64,000 bases of DNA from a virus. This document shows positions 57,187-64,000 of this stretch, in pieces. Each line of letters opens with the position of its first letter. The stretch's first letter is position 1. The stretch is taken from positions 271,989 to 335,988 of IMG/VR virus record IMGVR_UViG_3300044712_002668. One strand, given 5' to 3'. The translations under genes were made by a program, and so were the position numbers. The notes under the pieces are model-generated. The model was given only the letters and a program-made list of their open reading frames with translations, did not search any database and was not told the origin of the DNA.

Positions 57187-57696
57187 ATGAAAACAAGAAA
57201 TGGTTTTGTAAGCAATAGTTCTACTTCTAGCTTTATATGTGATATTTCTGGCTGTGTCATTGTGAGTGATCATGGCGGCAATATGGATGGAGATATTGCT
57301 GAGTGTTTAAAGTGTAGCAGTTCATTTTTATTGAAATATATTGTAACACCAGATATCAAAACACTTTCTGACGAAGATATCAAAGATATCATTTCAGAAG
57401 ATCGTTTCGTTGATCAGGCTGATTTTGATCCGGATGAAATAAATGACAGGGCTGAGCTTGAAAGGCTATTTGGTGAGTTCATAGCTCATATTAATAATGA
57501 ATATAGTGATGGTCATTATTATTCTTTAAGTCATCATTTATGTCCTGTTTGTGCAATGAAAAAGCTTCCAAAAGAGTTATTATTTAGTTATTTGTTAAAG
57601 AAAGCAGGACTTACAAATAAAGCATTGACTAAACAAATCAAGTTGGAATTTGGAACCTTTGAAAAGTTCAAGGAGTTTCTTGATGCTAGTGAATAA
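57187..57696 (+). CDS. NGFVSNSS family protein 3 (169 aa)
   Basis: Start at ATG 57187 (MKTRNGFVSNSSTSSFICDI). Same family order with CLKCSSSFL and CPVCAMKKLP, and the end LEFGTFEKFKEFL. Completes three copies within 3 kb. Confidence 0.7.
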   Translation: MKTRNGFVSNSSTSSFICDISGCVIVSDHGGNMDGDIAECLKCSSSFLLKYIVTPDIKTLSDEDIKDIISEDRFVDQADFDPDEINDRAELERLFGEFIAHINNEYSDGHYYSLSHHLCPVCAMKKLPKELLFSYLLKKAGLTNKALTKQIKLEFGTFEKFKEFLDASE

Positions 57697-58234
57697 TCCT
57701 CAGGTTTGTACGTCTGAAAAGTATCCATTAAGACTTGATTGGGTAGATCAATCTGTAGCTTTGACCATAGCGCCTGGTAAAAAAGCCCCATCTGTTATGC
57801 ACGATATCCAATGGGATCGTGATATGGATATGGACTTGAAGGTTATTCAGGATGCTGGCATCTCTGTAGTTGTAACTTTGATGAAACTTAATGAGATGCT
57901 AATGTATGGTATTGGAGATTTGGGCCATAGGATTAAAGCTTTAGGTTGGGATTGGTATCATTTTCCTATTGAGGATGGTGGAATACCCAGTTCTATGATG
58001 GATGTTTTTCCTTTGGTGCAAGATATTCTTGTGGAGGTTTCTCAGGGCAAGAAGGTTCTCATTCATTGCCGTGGTGGTTTGGGTAGGACTGGCACCATTG
58101 CTGGTTGTTATCTGGTAGCCAAGGGAATGTCAGTAGAAGATACTTTGAAGAAATTGGTAGAAACCAGAGGGGAGTTTTGTCCTGAAAATGATATGCAAAA
58201 AGATTTCATTAGAAATTTTGTAAAGATGTTATGA
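57683..58234 (+). CDS. dual-specificity/tyrosine phosphatase-like protein
   Basis: Start at ATG 57683 (MLVNNPQVCTSEKYPLRLDW), overlapping the previous gene. 183 residues. The signature HCRGGLGRTGTIAGCYLVA near residue 126 has catalytic Cys and Arg, the general acid is probably in FPIEDGGIPS, and the whole resembles the CDKN3/KAP type. Removes phosphates from Tyr/Ser/Thr or similar substrates; the target is unknown, perhaps host proteins. Confidence 0.88.
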   Translation: MLVNNPQVCTSEKYPLRLDWVDQSVALTIAPGKKAPSVMHDIQWDRDMDMDLKVIQDAGISVVVTLMKLNEMLMYGIGDLGHRIKALGWDWYHFPIEDGGIPSSMMDVFPLVQDILVEVSQGKKVLIHCRGGLGRTGTIAGCYLVAKGMSVEDTLKKLVETRGEFCPENDMQKDFIRNFVKML

Positions 58235-58452
58235 AAACAGCTATCATTGGCGATAGTGATGGCAGGTATTTTATGGGGTGGTGTGCAATGTCAACTCCAA
58301 AATATGAGAGTGATGATGAGTCATATATAATAATTCCAAGTTTTGTTTGTGATGTAAAAAATGCCAAGGTGTTTGATTCTGAGGCTCACGCCAACAGAAC
58401 TTTGAAGAATATTGTTGGTAGGCATCATGTGCGTTGTGCTATAATTAGCTGA
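58231..58452 (+). CDS. hypothetical protein (73 aa)
   Basis: Begins MKTAIIGDSDGRYFMGWCAM. Coupled to the phosphatase gene by ATGA. No recognised motif. Confidence 0.65.
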   Translation: MKTAIIGDSDGRYFMGWCAMSTPKYESDDESYIIIPSFVCDVKNAKVFDSEAHANRTLKNIVGRHHVRCAIIS

Positions 58453-58463
58453 AAGGTTTTACT

Positions 58464-58961
58464 ATGCAAATTCATGAGATTTGTGGAGAAGCGGCTCTTA
58501 GATTATTGGTAATGGATCCGGATGTTACAGATGGTGTAGGTTATGATCTTCATAATCATGCCAACATTTTTATGTTGGATGCCGAATCTCCTGTTGGATT
58601 TTTTCAGGTACCAGAGTCATCCAAAGTGACCATGAAAATGTTTGATATTGATCGTTACAATCCAGTAGAGGCAATGGATAGATTCTTCAGTACAATATTT
58701 GGATTAGCTATTGGAAATACCAAATTCACAGTAAGAGATGCCCCTCACCACCATAGACGTTTGGTTTGCAATTCTAAATTCAAAGAGAAACATTTAAAAA
58801 ATATGTGTGATTGCACTACAATTGTAACTCTTGATTATCTTGGCGATAATGATTTGATTGGCTGTATGGATCAAGAATATACCGGTGTATTTGCTACCCA
58901 GAAAAATACATTTGGAGCCTTTGTGTTATTTTCTTCTTTTAGTCCTTATGTAATTAAATAA
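58464..58961 (+). CDS. hypothetical protein (165 aa)
   Basis: Starts MQIHEICGEAALRLLVMDPD. Contains a His cluster (DAPHHHRRL) and the end FVLFSSFSPYVIK. Unknown. Followed by a promoter-like gap. Confidence 0.65.
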   Translation: MQIHEICGEAALRLLVMDPDVTDGVGYDLHNHANIFMLDAESPVGFFQVPESSKVTMKMFDIDRYNPVEAMDRFFSTIFGLAIGNTKFTVRDAPHHHRRLVCNSKFKEKHLKNMCDCTTIVTLDYLGDNDLIGCMDQEYTGVFATQKNTFGAFVLFSSFSPYVIK

Positions 58962-58967
58962 ATTAAC

Positions 58968-59035
58968 TTGCACCGTTACTGAACCGTGCTATGCTCGGCT
59001 GATTTCTCAATAGTTCTGTTGGGCGGAACCAACAG
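58968..59035 (+). promoter_or_regulatory. promoter and hairpin before papain-like gene
   Basis: TTGCAC (58968-58973) and TATGCT (58990-58995), 16 bases apart, make a promoter candidate. CTGTTGG/CCAACAG (59016-59035) forms a perfect 7-base hairpin in the leader, just before the 59064 gene. Confidence 0.4.
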
Positions 59036-59063
59036 ATAAACATCAATAAGTTGTCATATAGAT

Positions 59064-59555
59064 ATGATGACATTGATGTTTTTTACCAGTGATACATTGA
59101 TTAGCAGGGTGATAAAGTTTTTTACCAAAGGAACTGTAACACATGTTGCTATAGGTGGGTTTGAGATAGCTGGTATAAAGCTATGTCTTCACTCTGACAT
59201 AAAAGGGGTAAGATTTGCTACACGAGATAGTCTTACTTCCAATATGACATTGGTATCTGAATGGAATATTCTTGCTGATGATGTAGAAGAACAACTACCA
59301 ACCATAATAAAAAAGATAGGATCTTCATATGATTTTGGTGGCGTCTTTGGTATCGGTATAGTTCAGATATTGAAGTGGATTAACATCAAAGCAAAAAATC
59401 CATTCCATGATACAAATTCATATTTTTGTTCTGAACTTGTATTGGGTTTGAGTAAAAAAGTTCCTGAATGGAATGGGCTTGATCCTGTAGAAACTACTCC
59501 AGAAGATTTACTTGACATCTGTAAAAGAAGTTCTTCTTTTCTAAAAGTTTTATGA
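59064..59555 (+). CDS. NlpC/P60 papain-like hydrolase (YiiX type)
   Basis: 163 residues. His27 in VTHVAIG comes first and the nucleophile Cys near residue 121 in YFCSELV comes later, which is the permuted order of the YiiX/CwlO-like family. Could cut peptides or acyl chains in the envelope. It precedes a lipoprotein gene by overlap, suggesting an envelope or lysis module. Confidence 0.8.
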   Translation: MMTLMFFTSDTLISRVIKFFTKGTVTHVAIGGFEIAGIKLCLHSDIKGVRFATRDSLTSNMTLVSEWNILADDVEEQLPTIIKKIGSSYDFGGVFGIGIVQILKWINIKAKNPFHDTNSYFCSELVLGLSKKVPEWNGLDPVETTPEDLLDICKRSSSFLKVL

Positions 59556-59794
59556 AATACATAATACCATTATTGTTTTGTATATCATGTGGAAATGGTC
59601 ATACACAGAACATTGACATTACACCGAATCCAAATGGTGGAGCTCCACAGAATACAATAAATCCTAATCGTTGTGTTGACGGTCAAAAAGTAAGCTGTCA
59701 GGTTTCTTATGTTATAGATTCTAGTGGTCAAACCGTTATAGTTTATGGCACTAGAGTTTGTCTGAACAATCAATACAGTGAATGTGCAAAATGA
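59552..59794 (+). CDS. small lipoprotein (80 aa)
   Basis: MKYIIPLLFCISCGNG carries a lipobox-like stretch, with Cys13 (or Cys10) the likely lipidated residue. The mature part is polar with an extra Cys pair. Coupled to the papain-like gene; similar placement to a spanin outer-membrane partner, but the sequence does not prove it. Confidence 0.7.
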   Translation: MKYIIPLLFCISCGNGHTQNIDITPNPNGGAPQNTINPNRCVDGQKVSCQVSYVIDSSGQTVIVYGTRVCLNNQYSECAK

Positions 59795-59979
59795 AAATTG
59801 GTGACAAGGTAAAAATCAAATCTGATAAAATGAAACAGATTATTGAACAGCATCCTGAATACAAATCTCTTAAGGATGCTGAGTGTGTAATACATCATAT
59901 AGAAACCACTTATGTAATTGTATTACCGCCAAATAATAATTATATGATGTTTTTGAAAACACAGGTAGAAGTTGTATGA
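59791..59979 (+). CDS. small SH3-like protein (62 aa)
   Basis: Start at ATG 59791 (MKIGDKVKIKSDKMKQIIEQ). Beta-rich KIGDKVKIK opening typical of small SH3-like phage proteins. Unknown. Confidence 0.65.
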   Translation: MKIGDKVKIKSDKMKQIIEQHPEYKSLKDAECVIHHIETTYVIVLPPNNNYMMFLKTQVEVV

Positions 59980-60194
59980 CAAAACCCAATGAACATTTTT
60001 TGATGCGTGCAGTAAAAGTGCATTATGGTGATTCTTGTCCTAAATGTAAAGATAACGGCGTTTATTCTAAAGTAAACTGGGAACTTCACCCATGGGATAA
60101 GGACAATATCACCATGGAAGATCAGGTTCATGGATTCTGTGATAAGTGTGGTGTGATTATATTTGAAGCAGATTTGTTATTCAGGGTGGTTTGA
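59976..60194 (+). CDS. zinc-ribbon protein (72 aa)
   Basis: CPKCKDNGVYSKVN and FCDKCGVIIF form a four-Cys site. ATGA overlap with the previous gene. Unknown. Confidence 0.65.
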   Translation: MTKPNEHFLMRAVKVHYGDSCPKCKDNGVYSKVNWELHPWDKDNITMEDQVHGFCDKCGVIIFEADLLFRVV

Positions 60195-60464
60195 ATGTCA
60201 AAACCTCAACGTGATTTCCCTATAATAGGTGAATCTTTCTACGGTGTTACCAAAGCAGTATGTAAGAAATGCCACTATGCTTTTGCGGATAGCGAGCCAG
60301 CCTCTCAGAGAGGTGAGTATTGGCATCCAATAAGGGATCAAAACAATAAAGAGATTGTTTGCCCTAATGCTGGTAAATGTTTTCATATGGATTCAAATGA
60401 AGTTGAACCTTTCATGAAGAAATCCATGAGACGAAGAAATAAAAGGAACAAGGTAAAGGCATGA
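60195..60464 (+). CDS. zinc-binding basic protein (89 aa)
   Basis: CKKCHYAF and CPNAGKCF give a likely zinc site; the C-terminus is strongly basic (KKSMRRRNKRNKVKA), so nucleic-acid binding is plausible. Confidence 0.65.
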   Translation: MSKPQRDFPIIGESFYGVTKAVCKKCHYAFADSEPASQRGEYWHPIRDQNNKEIVCPNAGKCFHMDSNEVEPFMKKSMRRRNKRNKVKA

Positions 60465-60979
60465 AGATTATCAATGGTATTTGTTTTTTCTGGAAGGAAT
60501 TTCTTTCAAATTGGCAGGAGTCTCCGTTCCAGGTAAATCATAATGGACTTGTTCAACAATATAATTGCGTTGAACAATATATGATGGCTGAAAAGGCCAG
60601 AACCTTTAATGATACTGAAACTTTAAATAAAATTCTTTCCACTAAAATTCCAAAAGAACAAAAAGATTTTGGACGTAATGTCAAAAATTACAATGATGAA
60701 GTGTGGGCAAATGTAAGATACAAGGCTGTATTATTTGCTACAGTAGCGAAGTATGATCAGAATAAAGATTTGCTTGATAAGTTATTGGCGATAGAGTGTT
60801 ACAGTTTTTGTGAAGCCAGCCCATATGATAAGGTATGGGGAATCGGGATGGATGAGAATCACCCTGACATTGGTGATCCTGACAAGTGGCAAGGGCAGAA
60901 TCTTCTTGGTAAAGTAATTACAGGGGCCAGGGATATCTTGAAACAAAACAAAGATACTGGTATTATTTCTGCTCTGTAA
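60461..60979 (+). CDS. NADAR (YbiA-like) N-glycosidase
   Basis: 172 residues matching the NADAR pattern: FFWKEFLSNWQESPFQV, CVEQYMMAEKARTF, WANVRYKAVLFATVAKY, FCEASPYDKVWGIGM and LLGKVITGARDIL, with the conserved EQYMMAxKA and S.D..WGIG residues. NADAR enzymes remove ADP-ribose from modified bases or cleave the N-glycosidic bond of ADP-ribose compounds. In phages they may counter ADP-ribosyl-based or NAD-dependent defence (inference). Confidence 0.9.
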   Translation: MKIINGICFFWKEFLSNWQESPFQVNHNGLVQQYNCVEQYMMAEKARTFNDTETLNKILSTKIPKEQKDFGRNVKNYNDEVWANVRYKAVLFATVAKYDQNKDLLDKLLAIECYSFCEASPYDKVWGIGMDENHPDIGDPDKWQGQNLLGKVITGARDILKQNKDTGIISAL

Positions 60980-60997
60980 ACTGGTAAACCCTATCAA

Positions 60998-61183
60998 ATG
61001 ATAAATTTTTTGATATGGTTGAAGCAATTGTTTTGTGAACACCAATTTGAATATGAAAGGGTCTGTGTTGAAACGTATAGCTATTTTGATTATGGTTATG
61101 GAAGAGACAGGTTGAAAATAGAGACTAGAATCATACGCACCTGTAAAGTTTGTGGACATCATACGAATTACAAAGAGATATGA
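60998..61183 (+). CDS. small zinc-ribbon protein (61 aa)
   Basis: CEHQFEYERVCVETYS and CKVCGHH make a CxH...CxxC-type ribbon of a kind often seen as a stand-alone phage protein. Coupled to the next gene. Unknown. Confidence 0.65.
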   Translation: MINFLIWLKQLFCEHQFEYERVCVETYSYFDYGYGRDRLKIETRIIRTCKVCGHHTNYKEI

Positions 61184-61530
61184 GAACAATAACGAAACAA
61201 GATTTCCCTTTGTGGTTCAAGATACTGGTGCCAATTGTTTGTATCTGTATATCCTTGGCAGCATACAACGCCAAAGACTGTAAGTGTTCTTTGCCTGTTG
61301 ATACACCTCAGACGAAGGTAAAGCGTAAGTGGAATGATTGCCTTGAGGTGTGTACTGATAGTGAGTATCAGTGCCGACGAGATTGTTGGGGTGACGGTAC
61401 ATGTAAAGCAAAGTGTATTATCACTATGAATAGTTGTATGTCATTATGCGATCAGACTTGGAGTCCTAGATATGATAAAATAGCAGCACCAGCAGGTTCC
61501 ACACAACAAGGCTCAAATAATGACCACTGA
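61180..61530 (+). CDS. Cys-rich exported protein (116 aa)
   Basis: Start at ATG 61180 (MRTITKQDFPLWFKILVPIV). One N-terminal transmembrane or signal helix, then a dense Cys region (CLEVCTDSEYQCRRDCWGDG; CKAKCIITMNSCMSLCDQ) with regular pairs that likely form disulfides outside the membrane. Small exported or surface protein; unknown partner. Confidence 0.7.
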   Translation: MRTITKQDFPLWFKILVPIVCICISLAAYNAKDCKCSLPVDTPQTKVKRKWNDCLEVCTDSEYQCRRDCWGDGTCKAKCIITMNSCMSLCDQTWSPRYDKIAAPAGSTQQGSNNDH

Positions 61531-61828
61531 TAAGTTCAAGAAGTTCGAAGATTGGTTCTGTGAGAATATCTATGAACCAGATGATGATAACTTCCTCATT
61601 GATCTCTGGGAAAAGATCAAAGCATGTAAATGCTTTGCCTATATGAACTATGGTGGTGATGCTTTCTCAGTTACTGAGGGTCAGGAAAAATTCCTGTATG
61701 GGACAGAAGTTCAGGTTAGAAATTTGATAAATATTCAAATAAAGCAAATCATTTCTGATTACGTAACATTGGAAGTGTTTGACATTGTGACTTGTACTCC
61801 TATCCAATTGAAGATTGATTTCAAATGA
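61520..61828 (+). CDS. hypothetical protein (102 aa)
   Basis: Begins MTTDKFKKFEDWFCENIYEP; acidic helical start, beta-like end. Overlaps neighbours. Unknown. Confidence 0.65.
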   Translation: MTTDKFKKFEDWFCENIYEPDDDNFLIDLWEKIKACKCFAYMNYGGDAFSVTEGQEKFLYGTEVQVRNLINIQIKQIISDYVTLEVFDIVTCTPIQLKIDFK

Positions 61829-62229
61829 AAACAATCGAAAAAGATAATCATATAAAAGTATGTTCTGTTACATACAAATGTGAGCATTGTGATTTTGAAG
61901 ATAGTAACTCATGGAGTGTTATAAGACATGAGGTTACCCATCTTGATATCATAGAAAGAACTCATGGTAGTTTTGTATTCTACCGCGCTCTTGATGAAGA
62001 AACTCTTAAAAAATACATTAATGGAAGGCATTATGATTCCGCTGTAATAATTGAATGGGATGGTCCAGGTTGGTATTCTATATGTTCTAGCAGTGAAGAT
62101 CCTTATCAAGAGGTTACATTTAGTCTGGAGAAATCCAAAATATATCTGGAAAAGATGTCGGCTAATGCTCGTCAAACTTTAAAAGAGATTGATGAGATTA
62201 ATGAAAATTATGATCTTAACATATGGTAA
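61825..62229 (+). CDS. C2H2-like zinc-finger protein, tandem paralog 1 (134 aa)
   Basis: YKCEHCDFEDSNSWSVIRHE then VTHLDI gives C-x2-C-x12-H-x3-H, a C2H2 finger like that of eukaryotic factors. The C-terminal half contains IEWDGPGWYSIC and a helix. Same order in the next gene, so they are tandem duplicates. DNA or protein binding expected; target unknown. Confidence 0.75.
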   Translation: MKTIEKDNHIKVCSVTYKCEHCDFEDSNSWSVIRHEVTHLDIIERTHGSFVFYRALDEETLKKYINGRHYDSAVIIEWDGPGWYSICSSSEDPYQEVTFSLEKSKIYLEKMSANARQTLKEIDEINENYDLNIW

Positions 62230-62233
62230 ATAA

Positions 62234-62665
62234 ATGAAAACTTCATTTAAAACAGAAACAACACAAACTGTACAACATAAACAGATAAGTATTTTTCATT
62301 GCGATTATTGTGATTTTCAATCGCCCAGTATAAGTGATACCGTAAGACATGAAGCTTCACATCTTGATGTCAAAGAGCTTATTATTAATGGCCATACTTT
62401 CTATAAAGCAAAAGACGCTTCAACCCTTAAAAAATATATAAATGCCATTAAGAATAGCGATGATGCAGTTGTAGCATGGGATGGAGAGGGGTGGTATGGT
62501 ATTCAGTTCTTTTATGATGATCCTATATTTGTAGTTAAAGCAGAAAGGTATATAAAAGAAATTAAAGAAAACGCCATCAAAGAGAGAGATGAAGCTATAC
62601 AAGATTATAATAATGCCGAAAAGCTTGAGAAAGAGTTCTTTAAAAGGGTAAAAGAAAATGAGTGA
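62234..62665 (+). CDS. C2H2-like zinc-finger protein, tandem paralog 2 (143 aa)
   Basis: FHCDYCDFQSPSISDTVRHE then ASHLDV repeats the finger of the previous gene, with YKAKDASTLKKYINAI and VAWDGEGWYGI in matching positions. C-terminal coiled coil (KERDEAIQDYNNAEKLEKEF). Confidence 0.75.
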   Translation: MKTSFKTETTQTVQHKQISIFHCDYCDFQSPSISDTVRHEASHLDVKELIINGHTFYKAKDASTLKKYINAIKNSDDAVVAWDGEGWYGIQFFYDDPIFVVKAERYIKEIKENAIKERDEAIQDYNNAEKLEKEFFKRVKENE

Positions 62666-62855
62666 CGAACCTGCACGTTGGATGGAAGCTTTGAAGTTGG
62701 GTTATCTGACCAAATCTGAATTGCGTTTATTGCGATGTGGATTGGGTTATAAAATTGGATCTGAACATGGAGCGGCTGGTGCCATTGTCATGTTTGGACA
62801 AAAACTAGAAGAATGCGCTCGTAATCTGGATTCTCCAGAAATAGCTAAGAAATGA
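62658..62855 (+). CDS. hypothetical protein (65 aa)
   Basis: Starts MSDEPARWMEALKLGYLTKS; small helical protein, unknown. Overlaps both neighbours. Confidence 0.6.
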   Translation: MSDEPARWMEALKLGYLTKSELRLLRCGLGYKIGSEHGAAGAIVMFGQKLEECARNLDSPEIAKK

Positions 62856-63223
62856 AAAGAATAGCTATATTTACTATAGATGAAGTTTTTCCTTTTGTTT
62901 CCAATGAACTACACAAAACAAAGCATGGCTTTACGGTTGGTGATAAAGTATACAAAGTAAAAATGACATCTCAAAGATTGAGAGTTTTCAAATTAAACCC
63001 TAAGTGTGTAGGGTGTGGTTTGGAAGGATCATTCTTTGCATTGGAATATTCCAAAGACGAGAACCCTCATATGAATTTCTATGCCATAAAGGATGGCGAA
63101 GAAATACTTATGACAAAAGATCATATAATCCCTGTAAGTAAGGGTGGTCAAGATTCTATGTCAAATTATCAGACTATGTGCTTTATATGTAATAATAAAA
63201 AGAGTAACAATGACATATTATGA
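62852..63223 (+). CDS. HNH endonuclease
   Basis: 123 residues. The HNH core reads MTKDHIIPVSKGGQDSMSNY with the Asn, and zinc-binding CVGCGLEGS before it and CFICNNKKS after it. Likely a free-standing nicking or homing nuclease. Overlaps the next nuclease gene. Confidence 0.85.
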   Translation: MKRIAIFTIDEVFPFVSNELHKTKHGFTVGDKVYKVKMTSQRLRVFKLNPKCVGCGLEGSFFALEYSKDENPHMNFYAIKDGEEILMTKDHIIPVSKGGQDSMSNYQTMCFICNNKKSNNDIL

Positions 63224-63671
63224 TAGAAGTAAAACTACATTTATAGATGGTACTCCGATATTCAAAACAGAAGAAGATGAAAGAAATGAAGATGAGATAT
63301 CCAAGATAATAGAAAAGAAATGGGAGTGTACTCTTCATAGCTTTGGAAGGTTATCCCCTATTGATTGGTATGCCATTAGAGATGGTAGAATGCTTGGGGT
63401 ACTGGAACTAAAATCCAGAACCCATGCAAGTGATAAATTCAAAACTGTATTTCTTAATGTTCGCAAATGGTTGGCGTTGCAGCTTGCCAGCACCGGCATG
63501 GGCGTTCCCGCTGCCTTTGTGGTAAAGTTCACCGATTGCACCAAGTACATTTATATACAGAATATAAACGCTAATAAAGTTAAAATCGGCGGCCTCACCT
63601 CTATAGTGAAAAGCCGGAACGATATCGAGCCACTGATTGAAGTGGATGTTTCTAAAATGGAGACAATATGA
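63210..63671 (+). CDS. PD-(D/E)XK nuclease-like protein (153 aa)
   Basis: Start at ATG 63210 (MTYYDRSKTTFIDGTPIFKT). DWYAIRDGRMLGVLELKSRT provides the D ... ExK core on adjacent strands, followed by LNVRKWLALQLA. Similar phage proteins are annotated as holliday-junction resolvase-like or DNA-degrading. Function likely DNA cleavage; substrate unknown. Confidence 0.75.
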   Translation: MTYYDRSKTTFIDGTPIFKTEEDERNEDEISKIIEKKWECTLHSFGRLSPIDWYAIRDGRMLGVLELKSRTHASDKFKTVFLNVRKWLALQLASTGMGVPAAFVVKFTDCTKYIYIQNINANKVKIGGLTSIVKSRNDIEPLIEVDVSKMETI

Positions 63672-64000
63672 ATTTTGAGATATGTGATAAGTGTGATAAA
63701 CATGCCATCTGGTTTTACCCAGGTGGTACAGAAGAAAACAAAGCTCCACAATATTGCGATGATTGTGTGCCAAGAGGCTGTTCCTGTAATGTATTATCTT
63801 GTGGTGTAGAAGCCGTAGATGATGATGGAAGACTTCTTCCATGCTGCGATTATATGTATTTTGAGAATGGAATTGATAAAGATGTTCCATTAATGACGGA
63901 TGAACAGGTTCAACAACTTGATGATCTGTATGCTAAACTCAGTGCTGGTACCATAACTGAAGACCAATATAATGAAGAGTTTGATAAGATAATTGGCTGA
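63668..64000 (+). CDS. zinc-binding hypothetical protein (110 aa)
   Basis: CDKCDKHAIWF and CDDCVPRGCSC with a later CCDYM form one or two zinc sites. The stop codon TGA is the last three bases of the window, so the gene is complete. Unknown role. Confidence 0.65.
   Translation: MNFEICDKCDKHAIWFYPGGTEENKAPQYCDDCVPRGCSCNVLSCGVEAVDDDGRLLPCCDYMYFENGIDKDVPLMTDEQVQQLDDLYAKLSAGTITEDQYNEEFDKIIG

Overview
The window looks like part of the genome of a large (jumbo/huge) tailed bacteriophage. It holds about 140 mostly small genes packed head to tail on the + strand, very often with ATGA or TAATG stop/start overlaps. Most products are unrecognisable, and many are small zinc-ribbon or coiled-coil proteins. 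Host-like informational genes are scattered among them: translation factors IF-1 and EF-Ts, a GroES-type co-chaperonin, Ku, an ATP-dependent ligase, a SNF2 helicase and an FtsK-like ATPase. There is no rRNA, no bacterial housekeeping operon, and no capsid, terminase or polymerase gene in this stretch. The few minus-strand genes look different from the rest: several carry a recurring short N-terminal helix (IETYR..KQA), zincin-like or cysteine-peptidase domains, and may be virion proteins.

Layout. 1-7.6 kb: small unknown genes with infA. 7.6-9.5 kb: two paralogous Lys/Ala-tailed, probably nucleoid-associated proteins under their own promoters, closed by a strong terminator. 9.5-14.4 kb: first Gly-rich genes and a HARP/SNF2 helicase. 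14.4-17 kb: ku, preceded by a diverged copy of its own 5' end and a Vsr-like homing endonuclease gene. 17-20.8 kb: small genes and a C39-peptidase/zincin fusion. 20.8-27.5 kb: a compact type I CRISPR-Cas system (cas3-cas7-cas5-cas6) running straight into a 26-repeat array. 27.5-36.8 kb: FtsK-like ATPase, DNA-repair-type genes, four Gly-rich paralogs, phosphoesterase and ligase. 37-39.1 kb: promoter, DUF7873-type protein, groES, and a non-coding RNA region with permuted tRNA halves. 39.1-44.7 kb: small genes, tsf and seven more Gly-rich paralogs. 44.7-64 kb: a long run of small genes including a radical-SAM protein, NAD-dependent epimerase, ATP-grasp protein, P-loop kinase, NADAR protein, a phosphatase, papain-like hydrolase, lipoprotein, HNH and PD-(D/E)XK nucleases.

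The most unusual parts are these. (1) In the RNA region the 3' half of a tRNA lies upstream of its 5' half, twice, with perfect acceptor-stem complementarity. (2) The CRISPR-Cas locus lacks adaptation genes, large subunit and small subunit. Its Cas7/Cas5 pair recalls the I-F2 (I-Fv) variant, its Cas6 recalls Cas6e, and its repeats are degenerate in sequence but keep their hairpin by paired substitutions. (3) A 13-member family of Gly-rich proteins shares the start MKVLILNKxxWQ. All function calls come from reading the sequence; no database or folding program was used.
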